A DNA stretch of 64,000 nucleotides. It comes from Leptoclinus maculatus. Lineage: Eukaryota; Chordata; Actinopteri; Perciformes; Stichaeidae. Shown one piece after another: positions 36,165 through 47,706 of the stretch. Within the stretch, counting starts at the first letter, position 1. Each line of letters starts with the position of its first letter. The position numbers and the translations under genes were made by a program. The DNA is taken from the NCBI GenBank assembly GCA_032191485.1, contig JAVDOI010000136.1, positions 378,501-442,500 of the forward strand, in the 5' to 3' direction. A model generated the notes under the pieces. The model saw nothing but the letters and a program-made list of their open reading frames with translations, had not been told where the DNA came from and ran no database searches.

Positions 36165-36472
36165 CTGGAGATGAAACACAGAACCAAATCTTTAGAAAAG
36201 TTATTTCACAAAACAGCATTAAACCGACACAAGTTTGGTGAAGAAGTCCTCTCAGTGTTTAGCCATCAGGACATTGAGTCACGATTGTCTGTACACGGTA
36301 AATCTGTTTTTGTAGGAATAATAGATTGGAATAGATTTTGGAAATACAGAAGAAAATGCAAATAAAAACAATAATAATAATAATAATAATAAATTAATTA
36401 GTTTTTTCACGGGTATTACATTTTGTAAAATTTTTTGTAATTCAAGATTTTTTCACCATAAAAAGTACTCAC

Positions 36473-36522
36473 CATCATATTGTCCTTCACTAAACGCACC
36501 TCCAGTATCCACCTCCTTTATA
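36473..36522 (-). promoter_or_regulatory. N5 TATA box and short 5' non-coding exon
   Basis: On the minus strand TATAAAGG (36522-36515) is followed about 40 nt on by ATATGATG with donor GTGAGTAC (exon end at 36473). The 5' exon would be only about 20 nt, matching the layout upstream of N6. Splicing goes to the acceptor abutting the ATG at 36164. Confidence 0.65.
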
Positions 36523-36679
36523 CTGTAGCTGCATAATGGCTGAGTGTCTTTGCTCTGCTAAAAAGAGTATATTGGTTACCTGTCAAAAAGTAACATGCCA
36601 GGTGTTTCTCATTGGTTTGGAACGAGCTCTCTGGGGGGGGCAGCACTCACTAGAGGTCACTGTAGTAAAGAGAAGATCA

Positions 36680-36850
36680 GATAAAATAAGATAAGATAAT
36701 CCTTTATTCGACCCGCAGTGGGGAAATTCACAGGATCACAGCAGCAAAGCTGACAGTGCACACAAGATACAGAGTAAAAAACAAGAGCAACAAGTAATAT
36801 AAATAAGTACAAAAGTACAAAATCCACAGTAACTAAGTATAACTAAGAAC
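36680..36850 (-). repeat. retroelement 3' tail, minus strand
   Basis: AAGATAAGATAATCCTTTAT followed by CGACCCGCAGTGGGGAAATT is the reverse complement of a familiar LINE 3' end with a short ATCTT-like tail repeat. Only the terminal region is present. Confidence 0.55.
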
Positions 36851-36894
36851 TAAAATATTATGTATACAGACAGGGCCAAGTTAAAAACGATAGT

Positions 36895-37490
36895 TTCTTT
36901 TGAAGGCCATCCACTACACAGTGTCTTTAATGGACTCAGAAGCTCCTTCAGTGAGAGACTCAGGATGCCTCAGTGTTCTACTGAACCACTCAGAAGGTCT
37001 TTAGTGAGAGACTCAGGATGCCTCAGTGTTCTACTGAACCACTCAGAAGCTCATTCAGTGAGAGACTCAGGATGCCTCAGTGTTCTACTGAACCACTCAG
37101 AAGGTCTTTAGTGAGAGACTCAGGATGCCTCAGTGTTCTACTGAACCACTCAGAAGGTCTTTAGTGAGAGACTCAGGATGCCTCAGTGTTCTACTGAACC
37201 ACTCAGAAGGTCTTTCAGTGAGAGACTCAGGATGCCTCAGTGTCCTACTGAACCACTCAGAAGGTCTTTCGTTCCAGCAGCAGTTAGATTCTTGAATGAA
37301 CACCTTTAGATGTGGTTTTTAGATTCAGCATCTTTCTGATATCGACCATGTTTCATATGGCATTTCCTGGTGTTATTTATTCTTTGTAATGTGTTTTTTG
37401 TCTGTTGTGCACTGAGGACTGTGTCTATTGTTGTCTGTATGAGTTTATTGGAGTAATAAAGTTTTTCCAATCTAATCTGATCTGATACTT
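36895..37490 (+). mobile_element. LINE 3' end with internally expanded ORF terminus
   Basis: A frame reading HPLHSVFNGLRSSFSERLRM and finally a segment around PAAVRFLNEHL with TAG (37308-37310) looks like the C-terminus of a LINE reverse-transcriptase protein. It is followed by a 3' UTR ending GAGTAATAAAGTTTTTCC and a TCTAATCTGATCTGA tail. Six copies of a 53/54-bp unit (36951-37271) have been inserted within this C-terminal coding stretch. Confidence 0.7.
36951..37271 (+). repeat. 53/54-bp minisatellite, 6 copies
   Basis: Units start GTGAGAGACTCAGGATGCCT at 36951, 37004, 37058, 37111, 37164 and 37218. Units with TTCAGTG are 54 bp (18 codons, in frame); units with TTTAGTG are 53 bp and shift the frame. 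Arrays of this kind arise by slippage; here the seed is LINE coding sequence. Confidence 0.9.
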
Positions 37491-37499
37491 CCTTGTGTG

Positions 37500-38930
37500 T
37501 CTGTTTTCTTCGTAGATTAAAAGTGTGATTCTATCTGGCCTTGTCATATTAAAGTAATAGGATAACTTCTTTTTACTGTTTTACTGTTACTGTTATGGTT
37601 CCTTGTGACCTTTCTTAAAGAATTGTGCTTTTGTACCTTGAGTATATTAATGTTATTAGTCTAAAATAAATACAGTTAATTCATTTTTTGTGAAAATATA
37701 CTGAAACGGTACACGCAAATTCATAATTCAGTATGAAACTTGGATTCAGGGTCACAGTTTGGTACGTCAACAACAGAGAGTTTTTATTTATAATGCAAGT
37801 AACTGTGTGACACCTGATTCATCCTTCAACCTGTTACACTGAAAAAACAACCTCTGTACCTCACTGGTTTATATTTAACATAAGCATCAGTGATGCTGTG
37901 ATTAAAACAGACTGTTTTACCTGTGTAGTACACCTGTGAACAGGTTTGTTCATCCTCTGTGTGGCACTGGATTGTAGTATTTTAGAAGGATGTTTGCCAA
38001 CTGTTTTCCTACTTTGTGTGGATGAAATATGTTTATTGGAAACTTAATCGAAAGGCTTGAAACTTAACTGTAATAGTTGAACATGTATAAAATGAGATAG
38101 TTAACAATGAAGATTGTGTCGGTGAAACTAACCTGTGCATTATCAGTAGAAGGGATTGAATGTTTTAAATAGAAACCATGGGAAGAAAAGGTTTATATAA
38201 CTGTGAATGCTTGTTCGTAAACAGGAGGGTTGTCAGTGTGATAGTGGAAAGATCCAGTAAATCATTAAGTATCATAGTGTCTGTGTGATACTTCCTTGTG
38301 TCACTGTTTTCTTTTATAGGTTAATCATCCATGAACGTGATTCTATCTGACCTTGTCGTATTAAAGGTGGCTTGTGGCCTCATGAAGTTTGCTTTTGTTC
38401 CTGTTTTTCAAGTAGACAAGAGTCTTTGTATTCCGCCATCGCTACCTCTAACACCACTGACCATGTAGTGAGAAATTATCTTGGGAAGAAACTATGTAGA
38501 GAACAGGTCAATAATTCACTGATTTACTAGTTTAGACGCACAGAGCTTCTCTTCATTTCCGTTACTTGCTCTGTTTTATTCAAAAAGGTAACAAACCCTA
38601 CAGTTTATCTATTTGTCACAGTTTCACCTAATTCGAGTGCATGGAGAAGTCTGAAGAAATAAAACTACAGCAACACTTGTAGAATGGAGAACAACTGTAT
38701 TGTCAGACCAAGGTGAGTTAGCTTGTCTTTCACCAGATCCATCATACCACACCTTACAAAAAACATTTTAATATCTGATGGTAATAACACATTTATAAAG
38801 CTTCTCTAAATGTAAAGCACTTTTAGCGACTTGTTCTTGTTCTTTTAATCGTAGCTTGGTAGTACGAAGTACATTTTGTGCAAGCAATTTACAATTAAAA
38901 TCATTTTTGACACTGCTGAACAAGTCACTA
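37500..38930. other. intergenic sequence, no gene seen
   Basis: AT-rich sequence with no convincing exon. A CTTCCTTGTGTGTCTGTTTTC / GATTCTATCTGACCTTGTC pair occurs twice (about 37490-37560 and 38290-38370), so a small local duplication is present. Confidence 0.4.
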
Positions 38931-38934
38931 GACT

Positions 38935-39110
38935 TGTTTGTGCTACTTTTAAATGACATGTGATTTTATTTTGGACAAAACAGCTAGATTTCATCAAAAG
39001 TTGAGAGAATAGCATAAAAGCACAAGAAAAAAGCAACAAACATTCAGCTGCATTATGTCAGACACTATACGGGGATCAAAGATAAAAACAATGTTTGAAG
39101 TAACCTCAAG
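38935..39110 (-). repeat. orphan copy of the N5 3'-flank
   Basis: Matches the region beyond the N5 stop (about 32190-32300): shared stretches include GATTTCATCAAAAG, AACATTCAGCTGC and TTATGTCAGACACTATACGG. There is no natterin exon beside it. It probably marks a lost N5-like gene. Confidence 0.7.
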
Positions 39111-39149
39111 GTTCTTGGGAGGGCGATGTCTGTCTGTCTGTCTGTAGGT

Positions 39150-39570
39150 AGGCTGGTCCCCCACTTTGGTTGAGACAGAAATACCTCAACTATGGATTAA
39201 GATGGAATTTTGTACGTGGATTCATGTTCCCCGGAGGATGAATCCTACAGATGTTGGTGGTCCCCTGACTTCTCTTCTATTACCACCATGAGGTTGACAA
39301 ATCTGGGTTTTGAGTGAAATGTCCCGACAACTATTGAATCACCATGAAATCTGGTTCATACATTCATGTTCCCTTCAGGATGAATCGGATTAATTTAAAT
39401 GATCCTGTGACTTTAAATCTAACGCAAACATCAGGTCAACATTTACATTTTTTCCACAACCATTAAAAACCTGCAATATTAATGCAATCAGCCTCAGCTG
39501 TACAGTGCTGTGCTCACAGCTTGTTAGCAAATGATAGCATGCTAACGTGCTAAACAGCAGTTAGAAAAAA
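39150..39570. repeat. dispersed repeat ('CCGGAGGATGAATCC' type)
   Basis: Related to 33690-34060: GTTCCCCGGAGGATGAATCC, CACCATGAGGTTGACAAATC and a tail with GCTAACGTGCTAAAC. Similar tails with ATGTTAGCATGCTAAC are at about 35500 and 48030. Non-coding. Confidence 0.6.
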
Positions 39571-40219
39571 AATGTTGACGTGTGAATTAATCACACAAAA
39601 CAAAACGCCCCCGGTGGGTAAAGGCCTTTACACGGGGCAAAAGCTGCGTGAATTTTTTTTGGAGCTTTCAAACCGCGAATAAAGGCATCGTCAACCAATT
39701 CAAAGGCTCCGCAGTCTGTTCTCTTTATACATTCCTGGTCCGAACCAAGACTTTGGTTCTCTTATAGACCTTGACAAAGGGAGCGCAGACCAGATCCGAT
39801 CCGTCCGTTCTTACCTTTGGCCCTGATCATGATTAGATGTGCATAAAAGTTTAAATATTCTCAACTTTTTAGCGCCAGCTGCTGAGTCGCATCGCTCGTC
39901 AATGTCACACTTGGCCCCGATCAAATCAAGCAAAAGGCGGGCTTTACCACTAACTTCCTGTTTTGATGCTGGTTGATGTGGTAGGGCAGTTTTCAAACAT
40001 TTTCTGTTAATCACATACGATTGGTTGAACACAAGCCACGCTCCACAGACGCACCACGTCGTTAAGCCTTATCTGCTTTGTCAAGGGGTGTTTTTTTAAG
40101 TGAGGTTGCACCTGTTGCGACGCCTCTTAGTGTGATCGGGGCCTTTCACAATAAGAGCCCGTGTGTATTTGGTTTATTGGTTGAACTGATTATATCTGGT
40201 GTTAAATGAGCACAAGAAG

Positions 40220-41850
40220 ATATTACTTTGCGGTAACATGGTACCAGTAGGCCAAAAACTCAACCTTTATGGATTAAAACAAAGTCACTTCGGCCTATTT
40301 ACTTTTGTAAATATGGCATCGTATTTGACTTTTGTCAAAGAAAATATTAAAAAAAAAAAATTGCTTTTTATGCTGCAAGAAGTCAATCCTGGATGACAAA
40401 ATAATAACAAATGTTTTGATTTCAATGTTCAATAGAACTTTACTATGTTCTCTATGTGTCTTTTGTAAATGTTGAGACACAAAAACAATCCTGTGGTAGT
40501 TACAATCTTTCTCCATTTGTTTCTTTTAAGCCATAAATTCTTTCTACAGAAGAAGTAGTCCCTAGAGAGGAAGGTCAAAGAGATTTATTCATATTCTTAA
40601 AAAGCTGAAATATCCAAGATATCCAACAGGTGGCAGTGAAAGTTCACTAATGTATCACCAGACATTGTAGCTGGTGTGCCAGTCCCCAGCTCAGTATCTC
40701 ACACAGCAGTGCAGTAATGCTCAAACATGATATTATATCATATATTACATTACATAACATCCACACATGTCAATTTAAATGTAGAAATATTTACAAATGC
40801 TCTTCTTGTACTTAAACTTGTGTCGTGATATTTGTGTTTCTTGAAGTGGCATGGGGGGAATCTCGAAACAGTGAAATAGTAAAACAGCACAGAAGTGATC
40901 ATATATGATCAAAGGGAACAGAGGTCATCCAGAGGTCAGAGGGTGTCTTGTCACAGACACAAGATCTGCACCTGCAAGCACAAGCACCTGCACCTGCAAT
41001 ATTATCAAATAATCTACAAAGTAACACAAAAACTCAACCTTTATGAATTGTGACCCCTTAAAACAAAGTCCCATCGGCCTGTTCTGCCAAATTTGTTGTG
41101 AAATCTGACACAATCTGCCATCTTTATGCTGTAAATCTGGCCTCGTATTTGACCTTTGTTGCATGTCGCCCCCGTCAACAACAACAAAGAAAATAAGAGT
41201 TTTTGTTAAGTTTTTATAAAGTTATTCTTACAGAATTAGCTTTTTATGCTGCAAGAAGTCGATCCTGGATGACAAAATAATAATAAATATTTTGTCGTTT
41301 CAATGTTCAATAGAACTTTACTATGTGTCTTTTCTAAATGTTGTGATACAAAAACAATCCTGTGGCAGTTACAATCTTTCTCCATAAATTCTTAATATAT
41401 ATTACATATTCTTAAAGAGCTGAAATATCCAGCAGATGGCAGTGCAAGATCACTAATTTCTCACCAGACATTGTTGCTGGTATGCCAGTCCCCAGCTCAT
41501 TATCTCACACAGCAGTGCAGTAATGCTCAAACATGATATTACAGTCATTTAGCAGATGCATTTATCCAAAGCGAATTGTAATTCGTTTTGGATAAATGCG
41601 TCTGCGTCTGCATAAATGCATCTGCTAAATGATTCTATCACATTCACACGTAAATTTTGGGGTTAAGTGTCTTGCTCAAGGACACATCAACATGCGACTA
41701 GCTGAGCCGGGGATCGAACCGCCGATCCTTTATATTATATTACAACATATATTACATTGCATAACATCCACACATGTCAATTTTAATGTAGAAATACTAT
41801 CAAATGCTCTTCTTCTACTTACATTTGTGTCGTGATATTTGTGTTTCTTG
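40220..41850 (+). repeat. tandem duplication of about 0.8-1.0 kb
   Basis: Copy 1 (about 40250-40845) and copy 2 (about 41025-41850) share in order ACTCAACCTTTATG, TTTTTATGCTGCAAGAAGTC, TCAATGTTCAATAGAACTTT, AGTGCAGTAATGCTCAAACA and CATCCACACATGTCAATTT. The offset grows from 774 to about 1006 bp because of insertions, the largest being the palindromic element at 41543-41745. No coding product recognised. Confidence 0.85.
41543..41745. mobile_element. palindromic dispersed element in the second duplicate
   Basis: GTCATTTAGCAGATGCATTT and its inverted partner AATGCATCTGCTAAATGATT face each other over about 95 bp. They are followed by GGGTTAAGTGTCTTGCTCAA and a GAGCCGGGGATCGAACCGCC box. It resembles a common fish repeat; the 40.2 kb duplicate lacks it, so it inserted after the duplication. 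Confidence 0.65.
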
Positions 41851-44198
41851 AAGACCAAGTGAAATAAAAAAAATTTCTAAGAATGAAAACAAGTGAGCCA
41901 TCTCCATGATGACGGAGCAAACTCAACCTCCTGATGAAGACCATGAGATCCGGCTGAAGGCTCCAGGAAAAAGCTAGTAAACTGTAGTGGATTTATTTAA
42001 TGTAAAGCGTGATCAAAGTGATTCAATCTGTATTATGGTCGTATGAGGAGACTTTGGATTTCTCAAAGTTCATTAGATGTTGTTTGGACGGATGACATTT
42101 GAACACTGTAGTGAGTTCATGATACACTGAAGGTCATTGATAGATTGGAGGACGGAGGTAACTGATAACTTATTCTTTTATCAGTGTGTTTTTACTCGTT
42201 AATAATCCTGAATCTTATCCTGCAATTGTTTTATAATGGTTGTTGAGATCAGCACGAACACAACGGCACGGTTGCTGTAAATTATAGATAATAGACTTCT
42301 TCAGATTTTACTTTCAGCACCTTCATCTTGTTAAGGCAAGACACTACAGCCACAATTATAATTTTTTCAACAAAATGAAATAATAATTTGGAACCTGGCT
42401 TTATCCAAAGTTCAGAATTTATGTTCTGGAAATGTCTGCAAAATAGCACAAATTTATTAAGATAATGCCTATTTTGCGCATTTAAACATACATTTTCAGA
42501 AAACCTGGAATCCAAAAAATAACTGTCTTAATGTCAGTAATGAGCTGCATAAGTTTCATGGTGATATCTGTTAGTTCTATTTTTGACCCTGTCCACTGAC
42601 CGTGAAGCACATTGAAGCTCCACATTCATACAACTACAGACATAACCACCTGAGCTGGTCAGTGATATCAATATGAAGTGGTGTCCTTCCTTTTCTGCAA
42701 TCCAGAGCCTTAATTTGCTCTCAGCTCAACAGGAGCAGTTGTGGCTAAAATGTCTTGCTTATTGACACCTTAACAATTCAAGGTGCCTAACCTCAACCAT
42801 CTCGCATGAGTTTCGAAACTTTTTTGTTATCTCCTAAGGCCTATTTAACATGATAATGCTATTGCAGTGTACTTATTATTTTCATTATTTTCATTTTCTA
42901 AAGTCACCAAAGTACTGGAGACAAAGTCTCTGAAATTCAAATTGTGCTGGGAGAGGACCCTCCAACCCCCCACTTTGGTTTCCAAAACCTCCCTATTTTT
43001 GAGGTCACAAGGTTGGCAAGTATGGGGCTGCAGTAGGTGATAATTCCATATTATCCCCTCTGAACCTGCAGTGCCATCATTCTCCAAAGTTCTGTTGTTT
43101 TCAACAGAAACATGTCCCCATAAATTCTGAAATTCTCCACTGTTATGCTGACGACACCCTGCTATTCTGTTATTCCCCCCATCTGACACCTGAGGCATGC
43201 GTAACTATATCTGGTAATGGATGTCAACGCACCAACTAAAAATTCCACCTGGAGAAGAGGAAATTATGCTCCACTTAGACTTTCCATCTTACTTTGCACG
43301 GCAGTTGGATGACATATCAAACAAAAATCCATCTTGTCAGGCTTGAAGTTATGCGTTTGTGTCTGGACCAATCAGTGTCCTGTGAGGAGCTACTGGTAGC
43401 TCGGCTTAGGAGGTTGACTGTTCGTTCTAAACATCAATGGCGGCTCCTAAAGAGAGGTTAGTGTAGATGCTCCAATTGCATCAGTTACATCAGAAGTGGA
43501 AAGTATTTATTTGTTTAAAGAAGAGCAAAGAACTGCACCGAAGGCTTTTCTCGATTGGAAAATATGTTTTTTGCTCTTTTCCCGACTGGCTTTGTTTGAT
43601 TGACAGATGGTTCATCCAAATCACTTGCCAAGTACTTTTTGAAAGTGCCTACCTTTTTCCAAACAGTTTCTAATGACGGCATCTCGGAGGGTTCTCAGGT
43701 TTGTGTCCATCACCGTTTAATAATAAGGTGGTGCCAACTTTGTCTCTTTGGAAGAGATGCTCCTACAAGTTTGACGCTGCCTTGCTCTTGATTCTACGGA
43801 GGTTAAATGTACTTATTGTAAGTACATTTAGACCGAATCGCTAGATTACCATAATGGAATGGAATCCAGTCTGTAAGTTTAATAGTTGATGGTGGACAGA
43901 CTCAGACAGTAATTGTCTTTTGACAGAAATCATAGATTCAGATTTGCCAAATATCTCATCTTCATCGGCCAAAGTATAATCAATGCACAAAATGATATGA
44001 AAGTCTATATATTTGCAGTTATAGACAAACAAACAGAGACGAAAAGTAGCTTTTTATGGAACATGATCCCCATCTTAGTTTGAGAAAGACACTGACAGCT
44101 GTTAGCAAAACCCGCTGCACCAGTTTATGTTTATCGGTCAATGTCAGGTGGAGTGAAAGTGCACAGTCTGCTTTATGGTTCAGCCATAAACCAGTACA
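41851..44198. other. intergenic sequence upstream of N6, no gene seen
   Basis: The open frames here (longest about 117 codons) show no domain, signal peptide or splice chain that I trust. The region up to 44.2 kb is ordinary AT-rich spacer. Confidence 0.4.
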
Positions 44199-44251
44199 TA
44201 TAAACTGGGAGGTGACTGGCTGTGTGGACTCAGTGGGGAGCGACTGAAAGG
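44199..44251 (+). promoter_or_regulatory. N6 TATA box and short 5' non-coding exon
   Basis: TATAAA at 44199-44204 in GTACATATAAACTGGG, then about 50 nt to CGACTGAAAGG with donor GTGAGTGC (exon end 44251). The spacing is nearly the same as at N5. The exon joins to the acceptor TCATCTGCAG just before the ATG at 44999. Confidence 0.65.
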
Positions 44252-44998
44252 GTGAGTGCTGTTCAGTCTCTTATTCACCTTGAGTCAATCAGACTTGATT
44301 ATGATGAATTGGCAATAATCTCCAATAATCAAATTGTATATTATATTATTATTATTATTATATTTTTAATAATATTATAATTATGTTTTGTCAATAAAGA
44401 CTTCATTAAATGTCTTTTTAATGCGGAAATAATATACTATACTTTACCATCTAATGGTAAACTAATTACAAAAAGATCAATTATAGTTCATCCTAGATCA
44501 AATTGTTCTTTGATGAATACGTACATTGGGACTGAATGAGGTTGAAATTATGAATCAAATGATAAAATATGAATAATAATTTATTTTCATTATATTTTTT
44601 TATTACATTTGTCAAAAGATTTAGTGTAAAACATGTTTTAAACTATTATTATCATGATATGTTATTGTACTTAAAGGATTCAGAAGTAGCATCTGTGGTA
44701 AAATGCAAAGTTTTTACGAAAAACACAAGTGGACTAAGGATGACAAAGAATTACAAATGTTTATGGTTAGAGGTCGTAGATAACTTGTAACATGTTGAAA
44801 CAGCGAGATCATTCTTGCAACTTTAAAATATTGATTGTGTCCCAGTCGGTGGTTTTGAAATGTTCATCCAAAACAAATGATGCCACTTTAATGTCTTCAA
44901 TTGAGATCTCTTTTCAGGGCAAAATGGAAGACGTGTTTGGCAGAAGATTATTTCACATGTTGAGTTTAAAGAAAGTCTTTTTTGTGTTTCATCTGCAG

Positions 44999-46346
44999 AT
45001 GAAGCTGTCAGTGTTGTTGCTGCCGGCCCTGCTGGCTCTGTCCTCAGCCAGTCTGCAGGACATCGTGAAGAAGAGCTCACAGCACAAAAAAGGTAAACAT
45101 TTCATATATTTCATATTTTTGTGACACTAATCGATACAGATAGTAGCTGCGCTACACCTGTAGTATAACTACGCAGGCTAAATATATTCTGAAGTAGTTG
45201 TTCTCCAGACTGCTGTGCGGTTACATATGTAAAGTTTCCGTTTGTCTCTTTTGCACAGCTTCCTTACTGAACCCAGAGCTGGAGGGTCAGGTGCCTGAAC
45301 CGACAGGTAACCAAGTGGTGTCGGGTCCTCTGACTCCCACTGACCTGGAGCAGCAGCAGGATCTACCTTCCTCCTTCGTTTTCGGCAATAACGTGAACCT
45401 GGAGTGGTTGACCTGGGGTGGCTCCGTGCCCAACGGCGCTGTCGCAATCTACAATGGCTACACCGAGCGCACCGACTACATCTGCAAGTACAAGTGCGAG
45501 GCCGGCTTCTACAACCCGAGCCTGGGCCCCTACTGCCGCTACCCCTACGGAGACGGCGAGTACTACGCCCCCGAGTTCGAGATCCTGGCCAACAAAGACA
45601 ACTTTGAGTTCCTTGAGTGGAAGGAAGATTCCTACGGTTCAGTGCCCCAATATTCAGTCAGGACCTGCCCAGGTGTTGGCATCTACGTTGGAAAGAACAA
45701 GTATGGCCTCGGGAAGGTTGTTCCTCAGTTCGAAGCCTTCTTCCTGCCTTGGGAAGGCGATGAGTACTGGTACAAGAAGTACCAGGTCCTGACCATCAAC
45801 AGGGATGCCTACAGCCAGCACATCACCGACGTCAAGTACGCCATCGACGATGTCGCCATCTTCCAGTATCCTCCCGAGACAATGCGCATCTCCGGGGTCA
45901 CCAACAACGAGTGCCAGACGGTGGTGAAGACGGTCACCATCTCAAAGACCACAGAGGTGGAGACCACCTGGAGCATCGGCCGAGCCACCATGCTGGGTAT
46001 CACCGGTAGCATCTCGGCTAAAATCCCCTTCATCGGCTCCGGGGGCATCGAGCTGAGCGGTGAGAAGACGCTGCAGTTCTCCAAGGGAACCACCGTGGTG
46101 GAGTCGCTCAGCCACTCCGTGTCCGTGGAGCTCACCGTCCCGCCGAACCACTCCTGCAGAGTCCGCATGGAGGGACGCAAGATGAAAGCCGACATCCCTT
46201 ACACCGCTCGCCTCAGCCGCACCTACCGCAACGGAGAGACCCAGTGGACCTCCATCTCTGGGACGTACGACGGAGTCCAGATCGGAGAAGTCCGGGCCGT
46301 AGTGGACCGCTGCGAACCCGTACCCGATGCGCTGCCATGCGCATGA
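44999..46346 (+). CDS. N6: natterin-like protein, GC-rich member
   Basis: Two coding exons: leader 44999-45092 and effector 45259-46346 with a short 166-bp phase-1 intron (GTAAAC to TTGCACAG), giving 393 residues. The leader reads MKLSVLLLPALLALSSA followed by a basic stretch IVKKSSQHKK. The linker has SLLNPELEGQVPEP and a proline/threonine/glutamine-rich part. DM9 repeats span roughly residues 75-215 (LEWLTWGGSVPNG, YICKYKCEAGFYNP, YGLGKV, YQVLTI); the aerolysin-like domain follows with NHSCRVRMEGRKM, TARLSRTY and terminal CEPVPDALPCA. Third codon positions are strongly C/G, unlike N1-N5. The frame upstream of the ATG is also open, but the acceptor AG abutting the ATG and the signal peptide support this start. 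Confidence 0.93.
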
Positions 46347-46414
46347 AAGACTGATGGAAAAACACACCAAAATATATCTTATAAATCTGATATTGAAAGC
46401 AAATGATGCGTCAC

Positions 46415-46420
46415 AATAAA
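46415..46420 (+). terminator. poly(A) signal of N6
   Basis: AATAAA 69 nt after the N6 stop, within TCACAATAAAAAAGC. Confidence 0.8.
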
Positions 46421-47508
46421 AAAGCATAATGCCAAAGACATGTTGTGTGTGCATGTAAAATATATTTTGTCAGTTGGTTTTCAACATGTTGAAAATACAT
46501 AAAAAACAATAAAAATCATATGGCACTTCATCTGTTTGTCCACTTTAATACTCTTCCCAATGAAAATGATGACATTTTTACCATCTATGATTTTAGATTC
46601 ACAAACATCAAAGAAGGTATATTTTTACTACAGTTTTGATTTTCTTCTGATTTAACTTTTTCTATCATTCAAGGGGAAATATCTGACAGCTGGAGTTACT
46701 AGTTGATTATCAAATAAACATTTTCCATACAAAATAATTAATACATGCTAAATTATTAGTTTAATACTGCTTAATATACTACTATACTACTGATAAGTGG
46801 AATTTTGAGCGCTGGACTTTTACTTTAAATTCAAACAATTAGTTTTTGGTATTGATATTTTTATTATTTGTATTACTTAATTGAGTAACACTGAGATAAT
46901 TAAAGTGCAATAAAAGACACTCAAACAGACGTAGGGTTTAATTGCCCATATGTGTTTGCACAAGAGATAATGCCTAAAAAGGTATTTGCATGAATAAAAC
47001 AACATGACAAAAGAAAATGGAGATGGTAAGAAAATAAATTCAAGATACAAAAGAAATGCAATGTGAATACATTTTAAAGAATGTGGATGCTTCACAATAG
47101 GTTGAAGTTTGTATGACTGAGCATACAAATGTCATTATTCAGTTTTACTCCATTTAATAGGCCTAATAACTCTTGTTGCAAAGATTTTTATGTATATTTA
47201 TACATTTCCGTGTAAATTCTGCTCGATATTCTCCTGAAGTTAAATCCTCACAAAGCCAGTGTGCAATTATGAATTTGCTTTCCATAACTAAAAGAATATT
47301 CAGCAAATTTGCATGTCTCTGATCTTCAGGGATTTTCTCAAACTTTTGCAGTCAAAACAATATTTATGAGAAAAAAAATGACCAAAATAACATGCAAAGA
47401 GTTATTTTTACATATAGAGATATCTGTTGATAATTTTCCATTAGTATTCTTTCAAAAATGTCCAACAGCTCAAGTTCTCCAGAGTTCAGACAGGTTCACG
47501 ACCTTCAG

Positions 47509-47536
47509 ACACCTGTTGCTTCAGAGCAACAGGTGT
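47509..47536. repeat. perfect 12-bp hairpin
   Basis: ACACCTGTTGCT and AGCAACAGGTGT flank a 4-nt loop TCAG. Nothing else marks it as a terminator or RNA gene. Confidence 0.85.
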
Positions 47537-47553
47537 TTCAGTCTAACAAGCGA

Positions 47554-47706
47554 CGTGTTAACTGGTGACTCTCAGACTAAAGCGTCTGTGGTTGGTAAAT
47601 GGTCGGTAGATAATAAACAGATATTTAAAACTGATTGAAGGCTTTTACGACTGTCGTTATTACGAGCAACCACGACTCATTCCACTGAGAGTCACCAGTT
47701 AACACG
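47554..47706. repeat. perfect 22-bp inverted repeat, 109 bp apart
   Basis: The arm at 47554-47575 (starting CGTGTTAACTGGTGACTC) is the exact reverse complement of 47685-47706. The arm contains the near-palindrome GTTAAC. The arms may be ends of a small foldback element; no clear target duplication was found. Confidence 0.85.

Noticed and set aside
41690..41730. tRNA-like T-arm box GGGGATCGAACC
   Set aside because: No acceptor stem, D-arm or anticodon arm can be assembled around it; it belongs to a dispersed repeat, as at 7015.
45942..46454. 170-codon antisense frame over N6
   Set aside because: Same cause as for N7; the plus-strand frame carries the recognisable natterin motifs.
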